Of a stretch of 64,000 bases of DNA, positions 1 through 8,663 are shown in pieces. This stretch comes from Candidatus Woesearchaeota archaeon (GTDB taxonomy: Archaea > Nanobdellota > Nanobdellia > Woesearchaeales > GW2011-AR4), in assembly GCA_016185755.1 (NCBI GenBank), contig JACPMX010000014.1:1-64000 (forward strand), in the 5' to 3' direction. The position numbers and the translations under genes are program-made. Below the pieces are notes generated by a model. That model was not told the DNA's origin and searched no databases. It was given only the letters and a program-made list of their open reading frames with translations. Positions within the stretch are counted from its first letter, which is position 1. Every line of letters starts with the position of its first letter.

Positions 1-337
1 TATAAACGCAAAATCTAACCCAGAAATTAGGCTCGCGCTTCGCCTTCTTCAAAAAGCTCTCGAAATCTATCGGCTTGTTCCTTGCATCATGCACAACAAG
101 CCTTTTCTTCTCCATGAGGTAGAGCGCTTCTATGAGGGAAAGCTGCACCCTTCCGTCATCAAGAAGGTTTCCGTACCTGCTTTGGTTATAGAGCTCTCTA
201 GCGTTATCCGAGCTTTCTGTAAGCACCCTTTCCCTTGAAAAAGCAGCTTTGACAGGCTCTTTTATTTGCTTTTCCTCAATCTTGTCCTTTTTCGGAAGAA
301 TTTCCTCTGGTTTGGTTTCTTCCTTCTTCTTGGCCAT
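1..337 (-). CDS. endA: tRNA-splicing endonuclease EndA, N-terminal part (truncated by window edge)
   Basis: My translation from 337: MAKKKEETKPEE...ARELYNQSRYGNLLDDGRVQLSLIEALYLMEKKRLVVHDARNKPIDFESFLKKAKREPNFWVRFCVY; matches the EndA N-terminal domain pattern (ELYxxxxxG..G.vqLSLiEALYLxE). Open to the window edge so absent from the ORF track. Confidence 0.8.
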   Translation of the reverse strand, partial: MAKKKEETKPEEILPKKDKIEEKQIKEPVKAAFSRERVLTESSDNARELYNQSRYGNLLDDGRVQLSLIEALYLMEKKRLVVHDARNKPIDFESFLKKAKREPNFWVRFCVY

Positions 338-353
338 TGTAAAATATGCTGGG

Positions 354-884
354 TTAAGGTATTGTTGGGTATTTAAAAAGGTTGTTAGTTTTTATCAAAT
401 CATCTTTTACCGAGTCATTATACCTCAAAATAAAATGTAGAAACCATTTTAAAAATACTCCAGCATTTTCTGCAGACTTTCTATCATCCGTAGAATTAAA
501 ACTTTTATTCCCATGTACGATATTACCTCTAATGATATAACAAATATCTAACATAGCAATTAACTTCTCAGCATAACTGCTTTTTACATTTTTCAATATA
601 TCCATCTGACGCTTCGAATCTTTCAATATTTTAGGTCCATCATATTCATTTTTTATCTCATTTTCCTGAAAATACAACAACTGGTTTTTACAAGAATCTA
701 ATATCTGTTTTTGGATTGGGTTCTTTATATCTCCAATGAGCTCGTTACGACGTAGAATCTTATCTTTCGTTAAAATTTCCAAACCGATGTACAAACAAAC
801 AAAATTCATATACTCCAAACTACTGTTATTTGAACGGTCAAGCCATTCCTTCGCTCGCTCTTTATTCCACTTCATTTTCGACAT
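354..884 (-). CDS. HEPN-like domain protein
   Basis: 176 aa, all-helical character with IIRGNIVHGNKS (R-x4-H, as in Apea-like HEPN). Confidence 0.5.
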   Translation of the reverse strand: MSKMKWNKERAKEWLDRSNNSSLEYMNFVCLYIGLEILTKDKILRRNELIGDIKNPIQKQILDSCKNQLLYFQENEIKNEYDGPKILKDSKRQMDILKNVKSSYAEKLIAMLDICYIIRGNIVHGNKSFNSTDDRKSAENAGVFLKWFLHFILRYNDSVKDDLIKTNNLFKYPTIP

Positions 885-899
885 AACATCAACTTTTAG

Positions 900-1148
900 T
901 TGCCATTTACTATTTACGAAATATTTAAATATGGTAATATCTTCATCGGAGATATGGGGGCTTTGAGAGATAATTTTAAATTGGTATTTAGTAAGTGTTT
1001 TCCAGTTACTTTAGCATTAAGCATTATATTATTCTTAGTGTTATGGATGTATTTTGATAGAGTAAAAAGTTTTCAATTATCTTTATTTATTAGTGCAATA
1101 TTCATGTTTGTTCTCTTCTTTTATTACAAATATAGAGGTAAAAAATGA
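900..1148 (+). CDS. small membrane protein, hypothetical
   Basis: ORF with two hydrophobic segments; no homology recognised. Confidence 0.3.
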   Translation: MPFTIYEIFKYGNIFIGDMGALRDNFKLVFSKCFPVTLALSIILFLVLWMYFDRVKSFQLSLFISAIFMFVLFFYYKYRGKK

Positions 1149-1434
1149 GTTTAACCATCAAAGATGGCATAAAATTTGGAATAGGGTTTTTCATCGGATT
1201 TGCAATATTCTTTTTTATATTATTTCTCTCATTATTAGTTTATTTTGCTTATTATCTCTCATCTTATTTGAAAACATGATTATCTCCTCGTAAGTTTGCT
1301 TGAATTAAATCTATATAGTTATTAATTTCAAATTTTAATCTATTATGAATATCCATTGTTACATTTAAATATTTTCTATTTCTTACGCCTTCCAAACAAA
1401 AACCCTTATAAATTATATTCCTATTCTCTATAGT

Positions 1435-2325
1435 ATGCAAATCACATTTCTTGGCACATCTTCAATGGTGCCGACAAAGGAAAGGAACCAGATTGCCGTT
1501 TTCCTCAGCTACGGCTCTGAAGGCATCTTGTTTGACTGCGGCGAAGGCACCCAGCGCCAGTTCAAGATAGCGGGAATAAGCCTCACAAAAGTCACAAAAA
1601 TCATCATAAGCCACTGGCACGGCGACCACGTTCTTGGCCTGCCTGGGTTGATGCAAACGCTGAGCTCCCTTGACTACACGGGCCGGCTTGAGATTTATGG
1701 CCCAAGCGGAACAAAGAAAAGGATGGAAAAGATGTTCGAGGCATTTGTATTTGACAGAAGGCTTGATTTTGATGTTAAAGAGGTTAAAACAGGCGCTTTT
1801 TTTGAGAATGATGATTTCATCATTGAAGCATTTCAGTTAGAGCATGGGATAGAGACGCTTGGCTACAGGTTTATTGAAAAGGACAAGAGGAAAGTTGACA
1901 TGAAAAAAGTCAAAAAATTTGGCATTCCATCCGGGCCTCTTATTGGAAAGCTGCAGCAGAGCAAGCCGATAGACCACAACGGCAGGAAAATCATGCCTGA
2001 TGATGTGACATACATAGAAAAAGGAAAGAAAGTTGCTTACATAACAGATACGGCCCTATGCGACGCATGCTACAAGACAGCAGAGAATGCAGACTTGCTC
2101 ATCTGCGAGGCTACATACTCGTCAAAGCTTGTTGACAAGAGCGAGGAACACGGCCACATGACAGCAAAGCATTCTGCCCAGATTGCAAACAAGGCTAATG
2201 TAAAGCAGCTCGTTTTGATACATTTCAGCGCAAGGTACAAGAACACGCAGGAGCTTGAAGAGGATGCAAGGGACATTTTCGACAATGTAATCTGCGCAAA
2301 GGATTTCATGAAGATAGAACTTTGA
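1435..2325 (+). CDS. rnz: Ribonuclease Z (tRNA 3' endonuclease)
   Basis: MQITFLGTSSMVPTKERN, SHWHGDHVLGLPGL metallo-beta-lactamase motif, C-terminal HFSARY. Confidence 0.95.
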   Translation: MQITFLGTSSMVPTKERNQIAVFLSYGSEGILFDCGEGTQRQFKIAGISLTKVTKIIISHWHGDHVLGLPGLMQTLSSLDYTGRLEIYGPSGTKKRMEKMFEAFVFDRRLDFDVKEVKTGAFFENDDFIIEAFQLEHGIETLGYRFIEKDKRKVDMKKVKKFGIPSGPLIGKLQQSKPIDHNGRKIMPDDVTYIEKGKKVAYITDTALCDACYKTAENADLLICEATYSSKLVDKSEEHGHMTAKHSAQIANKANVKQLVLIHFSARYKNTQELEEDARDIFDNVICAKDFMKIEL

Positions 2326-2430
2326 ATTTTTAGTTAAGGTTCAATATATATTCACTAACATATATACTTCACTATCACTGGACATGCTTGTGTGAACTTT
2401 ATAAAGGACAAACTCTACCCCTTTTATTAA

Positions 2431-2531
2431 AAAGAGAACACATAAAACTGCTAAATAATGATTTTCCATTTGCTTTACAAATGTCTGCTAAAGCCTAAAT
2501 CAATTACGCAGTTTTGCTTAAAATTCTCTTT
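2431..2531. other. nested inverted repeat / candidate structured element
   Basis: AAAGAGAA(2431-2438)/TTCTCTTT(2524-2531), AAAACTGC(2444-2451)/GCAGTTTT(2508-2515), GATTT(2460-2464)/AAATC(2497-2501), CATTTG(2467-2472)/CAAATG(2478-2483) all nest. Confidence 0.5.
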
Positions 2532-2584
2532 CCTATTAATTCCAAAGTTTAGTACAAAAATGAAAACTTCGGAGATAGATTAAA

Positions 2585-3784
2585 ATGGAACATTACAAAC
2601 AAATACATATATGGAATTTACCAACTGATAAGATATACATAAAGTTCAACAAAGGATTTAGGGAGGGATTCTTTAATTTGGTTCATCAGAAATTTGGTAA
2701 TTTCAATTTAGCAGGAGAATTTCTACAAATTAAAAGACCAGATTCATTGCTAGCTAGAAATTGGAGAAATGGTACTAATTGCTGTCCCCTAGATTTAATG
2801 ATTAAATTGGCTAATGAAATTGAAATGCCTCTTGAAGAATTGGAGAATGGCATAGAAGAAATAAGATACAAAACAAATATTGGTAAACGAGGCGGCTCTA
2901 GTGGAAAACCAATAAAAAATCCAAAACTGCCAGTTATAGTTAATGAAGATTTTGCTGAAATATTAGGACATATTTGTGGAGATGGTACTATTTCTAGGCC
3001 AAATCCTAATAAAGGCATTTTCTTTAAATATACTAATAGCGAATTGGCCTTGATAGAATCTTTTCAAGCTTTAATGAGAAATATATTTGGTGATGTAGAG
3101 CCAACTATCATCAAGAGAAATGGGGAAGGTTATACAAGAGAAAATTATGTTTTACAATACCCTTCAATAGTATCTTTATTTGTTTTGAATGTATTTGATT
3201 ACAAGACAGGTATTGATATGGAATTGCCATCTTTTATATTCAATATGAATTTAAATGCCAAAGCTCGATTTCTAAGAGCAATGTTTGATGATGAATCTTG
3301 CGTTCAAGTTAAGAGGAAAGCGATATTATTTGGATTAAAACCAATAAATCCATTACTGGGTGTGATAAAACTATTAAATGAATTTGGTATTAAAACAGGA
3401 AACATTCATAAATATTCTAATGGAGCTTATAATAAATTTGGAGTAGCAGACAAAAATAGTGTTATAAAGTTCAGAGTGCTTATAGGCTTTAAGCATCCAG
3501 AAAAAAGTAAGAAATTGAACAGAATTATGGAGGTTGGATGGAGATTTGAAAGATATTGTAATTATAAAGCTAAAGAAAGAATAATAGAAATCATAAAAAT
3601 GAACAGATATTTGGAGGTTAGTCAAATTAGCAAGATTCTTAAAAGACAAAATGGCACAATTCAAAAACATTTAGAAGACCTGAGAAGAGACGGGAAGTTA
3701 GTTAGTCATAAAGCTCAAAGAAGAATAAATAATACCAACAGTTTTCCAAATGTCTGGCATATCAAAGAGGTAGAAAATGGCTAA
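2585..3784 (+). CDS. LAGLIDADG-type endonuclease with C-terminal winged-helix-like region
   Basis: Two motif blocks EILGHICGDGTIS and RFLRAMFDDESCV; C-terminal MNRYLEVSQISKILKRQNGTIQKHLEDLRRDGKL resembles HTH. Confidence 0.85.
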   Translation: MEHYKQIHIWNLPTDKIYIKFNKGFREGFFNLVHQKFGNFNLAGEFLQIKRPDSLLARNWRNGTNCCPLDLMIKLANEIEMPLEELENGIEEIRYKTNIGKRGGSSGKPIKNPKLPVIVNEDFAEILGHICGDGTISRPNPNKGIFFKYTNSELALIESFQALMRNIFGDVEPTIIKRNGEGYTRENYVLQYPSIVSLFVLNVFDYKTGIDMELPSFIFNMNLNAKARFLRAMFDDESCVQVKRKAILFGLKPINPLLGVIKLLNEFGIKTGNIHKYSNGAYNKFGVADKNSVIKFRVLIGFKHPEKSKKLNRIMEVGWRFERYCNYKAKERIIEIIKMNRYLEVSQISKILKRQNGTIQKHLEDLRRDGKLVSHKAQRRINNTNSFPNVWHIKEVENG

Positions 3785-4169
3785 TAAAAGTAAAGGTTCA
3801 AATACCGAAAGAGATCTACTTCATAAGTTCTGGAGTACTGGAAAGTGGTGCGCCATCAGATCAGCCGGCAGCGGCTCCATGAAATACCCCGGACCGGACT
3901 TGCTTGTCGGCAACCTCTTCAGAAGAATGTCAATAGAATGCAAGTCGACAAAAGATGACAAGGTTTACCTGAATGAGCATGATGTTGAACAGTTAAAAGA
4001 ATTCTCCAAGGTATTTGACGCGAAGCCTTTGTTTGCAGTCAAATTTTCAAAAAAAGACTGGCTGTTCCTTGCGATCGAGGACCTGCAGAAGACTCCAAAA
4101 GGATATGTCATTGACTCAAAAGTTGCAGAGCTAAGGGGGCTTTCTTTTGGCGAAATTACCTCATATTAG
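3777..4169 (+). CDS. hjc: Holliday junction resolvase Hjc
   Basis: NTERDLLHKFWSTGKWCAIRSAGSGSMKYPGPDLLVGN...RMSIECKSTK; Hjc nuclease motif order. Confidence 0.92.
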   Translation: MANKSKGSNTERDLLHKFWSTGKWCAIRSAGSGSMKYPGPDLLVGNLFRRMSIECKSTKDDKVYLNEHDVEQLKEFSKVFDAKPLFAVKFSKKDWLFLAIEDLQKTPKGYVIDSKVAELRGLSFGEITSY

Positions 4170-4171
4170 AA

Positions 4172-4360
4172 TTATCTTCTCTTGATTGCCCTTTCAATCC
4201 TTATCTCTTCCTTCACGACCTTGTCCACTACCCTTTCAATGTGCATCTCTATCCTTGCAATCCTTCTTTCCATCAGGACAAGAATCCTCAGAGAATAAAC
4301 AATGGCAGCCAAAGTTCCTATGATAATAGCAAGAGTTATTTCCTGAACGCCAAAAGCCAT
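4172..4360 (-). CDS. small single-TM protein, hypothetical
   Basis: 62 aa, N-terminal hydrophobic helix then charged helix. Confidence 0.5.
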   Translation of the reverse strand: MAFGVQEITLAIIIGTLAAIVYSLRILVLMERRIARIEMHIERVVDKVVKEEIRIERAIKRR

Positions 4361-4419
4361 CTGATCACCTCAATTTACTTTACTAGCTGTTTTTTTGGTT
4401 ATTTAAATAGTTTTCGTAT

Positions 4420-5754
4420 CTAAGTTTTTGCGGCAGCTTTCTTCCCCCCTTTTTCCTTGTTCATAAATCTAGCCCTTCTTAGCGTGTATTGCGCCGGATT
4501 TTTAATCCCTTTTTTGTGCAGCTCATCGCAAAGCCTGCTTATTCCCAGCCCTGCCATGTACATCTCGTTGTCGCAGTTAGGCGGCAGTATTTTCTTCTGC
4601 GACTGCTTGTGGTGCCTCAATTGGCCTATGAGATAAACTTCCCTCAACGGCTCCCTGTTCTTTGCATTCCACTCCCTCAGCTTTTTTTCTATCATGTCAT
4701 AATCCCACCCTATTGAAGTGAAGAAATTCAGCAGTATGAACAATGCCCTTTTCCTTCCGTCTTCCAGCCCGTTTAAAATGTGCCTGATGCACGGCGGGAA
4801 AAATTCCTCTGGAAGGGCATTCTGGGGAGCCTCATATTCTTTTTTTTCCTTTGCAGCGCTCGATTCCTGCTTTATGCTGAAGTCAAGCGCCTCGGTCAGC
4901 AGTTGCCTTGCCTCGCCGCTTTTGGCATTTCCCTTGTCAAGGAACCTGTGCCTGCTTATCCTCACGTTTTTCGGAATTGCAAGCTCCTTGCTGAAAAGCA
5001 TTACTTTGTCAGGGTTTAATGGCGTTGAAACCAATCCGGATTTCTCGTGCAGCGAATAAGGCATCCTGTACAAATGCCTTGACGATATCAGCAAAGTGTC
5101 TATGTTCAAAAACGGCTCTGCATTTAATGCCCTTATCTTGTTGTCATAGTAGGTTATCTCATTTGCATTTTTTCCTGTTTTCTCTATTATTGCATTGAAA
5201 TTGTTTTTTTCAAGCTCCATTATTCTTGCCCCTAATTCCCTCTTTATCATCTCCCTTATGTACAGCGCTATCTTCCTCGGGGCTTCCGGGAACATTCTGC
5301 TTGTCTCCTCATTCCTTATTTTCTCTGGGAAAGCCTCGAACGGGACTCCGATATGGAATCCCTTGTTGCCGGAAAACTTGCATGATATTGATGTTATTCC
5401 GTGGAACTTCAGCGCTTTTATCACAAGGTCAGCTGCAATCTTTGAATACTCAAAAAAGCCGCAGTCAATGTCAAGAATCAGGTCCCACCCAATCCTCAGG
5501 CTGTCAAGCTCGTGCCTTCTCAAGGATGTGTCGAGCTGCAGTGCATTTTTCCACAGCTCTTCGGAAGCATGGAAAGAAGTTGCCCCTTGCTTTGCAAGCT
5601 CAAGAATATCGCCATTATTTCTCAGAACATCGGGCCTTTTGCCAAAGCTTTCATTGAACTTGGCCGCTATCTCCCTGTCACCTGAATTTGCTATAATCTC
5701 CCCCTGTATATCATCCCTTTTGTAATGGCTCAAAGAAACGCTGATTGGAATCAT
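4420..5754 (-). CDS. priS: DNA primase: catalytic (PriS-like) domain fused to PriL-CTD-like region
   Basis: DLILDIDCGFFEYSK (DxD), SGNKGFHIGVP, SSRHLYRMPYSLHEKSGLV; C-terminal FPPCIRHILNGL...LPPNCDNEMYMAGLGISRLCDEL...IKNPAQY resembles PriL Fe-S domain. Confidence 0.85.
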   Translation of the reverse strand: MIPISVSLSHYKRDDIQGEIIANSGDREIAAKFNESFGKRPDVLRNNGDILELAKQGATSFHASEELWKNALQLDTSLRRHELDSLRIGWDLILDIDCGFFEYSKIAADLVIKALKFHGITSISCKFSGNKGFHIGVPFEAFPEKIRNEETSRMFPEAPRKIALYIREMIKRELGARIMELEKNNFNAIIEKTGKNANEITYYDNKIRALNAEPFLNIDTLLISSRHLYRMPYSLHEKSGLVSTPLNPDKVMLFSKELAIPKNVRISRHRFLDKGNAKSGEARQLLTEALDFSIKQESSAAKEKKEYEAPQNALPEEFFPPCIRHILNGLEDGRKRALFILLNFFTSIGWDYDMIEKKLREWNAKNREPLREVYLIGQLRHHKQSQKKILPPNCDNEMYMAGLGISRLCDELHKKGIKNPAQYTLRRARFMNKEKGGKKAAAKT

Positions 5755-5790
5755 AAATCAGGGTATTTTTTTCGATTTTTAAGAGTTTGC

Positions 5791-6183
5791 ATGAAAAACA
5801 ATATAAAAGACAGCATCATGGCAAATAGCATGAGAGACATTGAAGAATTCAAAAAGCACATTGATAAAATAAAAAGCTCAAACATTCTGGTAATAGTCGA
5901 AGGCAAAAAGGACAGGAATGCGCTTGAAAGCCTTGGAATCAGCAACGTAGTTGAGCTGAGCAAGAAGCCCTTGTTCCAGATTGTCGAGGAAATTGCAGGC
6001 TCAAACAAGGAATGTATCATACTTACTGACTTGGACAAGAAAGGCAAGGAGCTTTATGGAAAACTCAACTCAAACCTGCAGAGGCACGGGGTTAAAGTCA
6101 ACAATAAATTCAGGGAATTCCTGTTCAGGAACACTAAGCTGAGGCAGGTAGAGGGGCTTGGCTCTTACCTAGAGGCCCTCTAG
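5791..6183 (+). CDS. small TOPRIM domain protein
   Basis: ILVIVEGKKDRNALESLGI...IILTDLDKKGKEL; internal ATG at 5791 preferred over track start 5725, which overlaps the primase start. Confidence 0.7.
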   Translation: MKNNIKDSIMANSMRDIEEFKKHIDKIKSSNILVIVEGKKDRNALESLGISNVVELSKKPLFQIVEEIAGSNKECIILTDLDKKGKELYGKLNSNLQRHGVKVNNKFREFLFRNTKLRQVEGLGSYLEAL

Positions 6184-7083
6184 CCTCTTTATCCTTTCAT
6201 TTATGTCAGGGTGTGTTGCAAAGAGAACATTAATCCTGCCTCCAAAAGTCCTCAATGGGTTTTCTATGAACAGATGCGCGGTTGCCTTGTTTGCAGCCTC
6301 TACAAGCGGCTCCTTGTCATTCTTTATCTTTCTCAATGCATTTGCAAGCCCGCTTGGATTTCTTGACAATAAAGCCCCGTCAGCATCTGCAAGGAACTCC
6401 CTCTTTCTGCTCACAGCCAGCTTAATCAGCTGCGCTATCAAAGGAGACAAAACAGCTAAAACAAGTCCGATAATGATTATCACAGCTGCAACTATGCCCC
6501 CTCCTTTTGAGTTTCTTCTGCCTTTCCCGTAGAACATGCTCCTCAAAAACATGTCGCTAAGCAATGCAATGACCCCCACAAGCACAACAACAAACATCAT
6601 CATCCTTATGTCATAGTTCCTGATATGGCTCAGTTCATGGGCTATGACTCCCTCAAGCTCTTCCCTCTTAAGCCTGCTTAAAGCCCCTGTCGTCACAGTC
6701 ACAGAGGCATGCTTCGGATCCCTGCCGGTAGCAAATGCATTAATTGCCGTGTCATCTATCACGTATATCTTTGGGGCTTGGATTCCTGCTGCAATTGCAA
6801 GGCCTTCAACAGTGTTCACAAGGTGAGGGTATTTTTTTCTGTCAGCAGGCACTGCATGGCTCATGCCCAGTATCATCTTGTCACCCGAATAGAAGCTTAT
6901 CAAGGTCATTATCGTCGATATTATGACTGCAAAAGCAACTCCAATGTATACGTCCCCAAAATAAAGCCCGAAAGCATATCCCAGCAGCCCAATGATTATA
7001 AAGAAAAATAAAATCAAAATTATTGACTTTCTCTTGTTTGAAGAAATATGGTCATAAAGCGTAGGCATTTTCCAAAAGGGCAA
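6169..7083 (-). CDS. htpX: HtpX-like zinc metalloprotease
   Basis: GVIAHELSHIRNYD HExxH motif, multiple TM segments, EFLADADGA. Confidence 0.92.
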   Translation of the reverse strand: MPFWKMPTLYDHISSNKRKSIILILFFFIIIGLLGYAFGLYFGDVYIGVAFAVIISTIMTLISFYSGDKMILGMSHAVPADRKKYPHLVNTVEGLAIAAGIQAPKIYVIDDTAINAFATGRDPKHASVTVTTGALSRLKREELEGVIAHELSHIRNYDIRMMMFVVVLVGVIALLSDMFLRSMFYGKGRRNSKGGGIVAAVIIIIGLVLAVLSPLIAQLIKLAVSRKREFLADADGALLSRNPSGLANALRKIKNDKEPLVEAANKATAHLFIENPLRTFGGRINVLFATHPDINERIKRLEGL

Positions 7084-7162
7084 TATTAGCTGGCTACCTC
7101 AATCACGATTGCATAAAGAGGCAGTTAAGGTTTTTTAAATTTCTTAGTATAATTATTAAAAA

Positions 7163-7717
7163 TCAAAACTCTACTTTTACAGGCTTTTTTTCAGTTTCAG
7201 CAGACTTGAAAAACTCCCTTTCCTTGAAGTTGAGCATGTTTGCTATCATGCTGCTCGGGAACTGCTGTACCTTGTTGTTGAGAGCCATCACATTGTCGTT
7301 GTAGAACTGCCTTGCAAATGCAATCTTGCTTTCCGTTCCTGCAAGCTCCTCCTGCAGCATCTTGAAGTTTTCAGAAGCCTGCAACTTGGGATAGTTTTCA
7401 GCCACTGCAAAGATTGTCTTAAGCGCATTGCTAACCATGTCGCTGGCCTTAGACTTGTCGCTCATGGATCCTGATACGAGCTTTGTCCTCATCTTTGTTA
7501 CTTCCGTCAGCACACCTTTTTCATGCTTCATATACCCCTTCACGCTGTTCACAAGGTTTGGTATCAGGTCATACCTTCTTTTCAGCTGGACATCAATCTG
7601 GCTCCATGCATTGTTAACGCGGTTCCTCAGCATGATAAGGCTGTTGAAAGTAAAAACCGCATACAGCACCATCAATGCCAAAATGCCTACAACAACCCAC
7701 AAAACAACATTGGCCAT
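7163..7717 (-). CDS. lemA: LemA family protein
   Basis: NSLIMLRNRVNNAWSQIDVQLKRRYDLIPNLVNSVKGYMKHEKG is characteristic. Confidence 0.93.
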   Translation of the reverse strand: MANVVLWVVVGILALMVLYAVFTFNSLIMLRNRVNNAWSQIDVQLKRRYDLIPNLVNSVKGYMKHEKGVLTEVTKMRTKLVSGSMSDKSKASDMVSNALKTIFAVAENYPKLQASENFKMLQEELAGTESKIAFARQFYNDNVMALNNKVQQFPSSMIANMLNFKEREFFKSAETEKKPVKVEF

Positions 7718-7808
7718 GCAAACAATGGTTATTTTCTGATTTATAAATCTTTTTAATTATGCCCGAAATAAACAATGCCAATGCATTAAATTTTTAAATG
7801 GGGAAAAC

Positions 7809-8663
7809 ATGCTTTTTGCTATGTCAGTCAAGAACCAGGTTAAAACTGCTGTTTTGCTCGCCATGCTCACAGCGTTGCTGCTGTGGATAGGGAGCTTTTT
7901 TGGAAAAACAGGCTTTTATTTTGCATTAATCTTTGTAGGCCTGATGAACTTCGGCTCTTACTGGTTTTCCGACAAAATTGCATTATGGATGTACAGGGCA
8001 AAAGAGGCAAAGCAAAGCGAGTATCCAAAATTATTCAAAATTGTGAAGGAGGTTGCGAAGCTAAGCAATCTGCCCATGCCCAAGGTTTATGTGATACCAA
8101 CAAATTCGCCTAATGCCTTTGCAACAGGAAGAAACCCAAAAAATGCCGCAGTTGCCGCAACAGATGGAATTTTGGGCATTTTGAATGATGAGGAATTAAA
8201 AGGGGTGATTGCGCATGAGTTTGCGCACATCAGGAACAGGGACATTTTGATTTCCACAGTTGCCGGGACCATTGCCGGTATAATATCTTATATTTCCCAT
8301 ATGTTCATGTGGTCTGCAATGTTTGGCCGTGACGATGACAGCAGGGGAAATGTGGTTGGACTGATTGCTTTGGCAGTTATCACTCCTATAGTGGCTTCTT
8401 TGATTCAGTTGGCAATCTCAAGAAGCAGAGAATATTTTGCCGATGAGACAGGAGCAAAAACCGTGAAGAACGGGAATTCATTGGCAGACGCTCTGGAAAA
8501 AATAGAGAAGAATGTCAACGTAAACCCAATGAGATTCGGGAACACAGCAACAGCCCATCTTTTTATATCAAACCCTTTCAGGGGGCAGGCAATGCTGAGC
8601 CTTTTCATGACTCATCCTTCAACTCAAGAGAGGACAAAAAGATTAAGAGGCATGAAATTTTAA
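7809..8663 (+). CDS. htpX: HtpX-like zinc metalloprotease, second copy
   Basis: GVIAHEFAHIRNRD, EYFADETGA; start may be ATG at 7821. Confidence 0.92.
   Translation: MLFAMSVKNQVKTAVLLAMLTALLLWIGSFFGKTGFYFALIFVGLMNFGSYWFSDKIALWMYRAKEAKQSEYPKLFKIVKEVAKLSNLPMPKVYVIPTNSPNAFATGRNPKNAAVAATDGILGILNDEELKGVIAHEFAHIRNRDILISTVAGTIAGIISYISHMFMWSAMFGRDDDSRGNVVGLIALAVITPIVASLIQLAISRSREYFADETGAKTVKNGNSLADALEKIEKNVNVNPMRFGNTATAHLFISNPFRGQAMLSLFMTHPSTQERTKRLRGMKF

Noticed and set aside
5195-5725. 176-aa and 143-aa plus-strand ORFs
   Set aside because: Entirely antisense to the primase gene, whose motifs are convincing.
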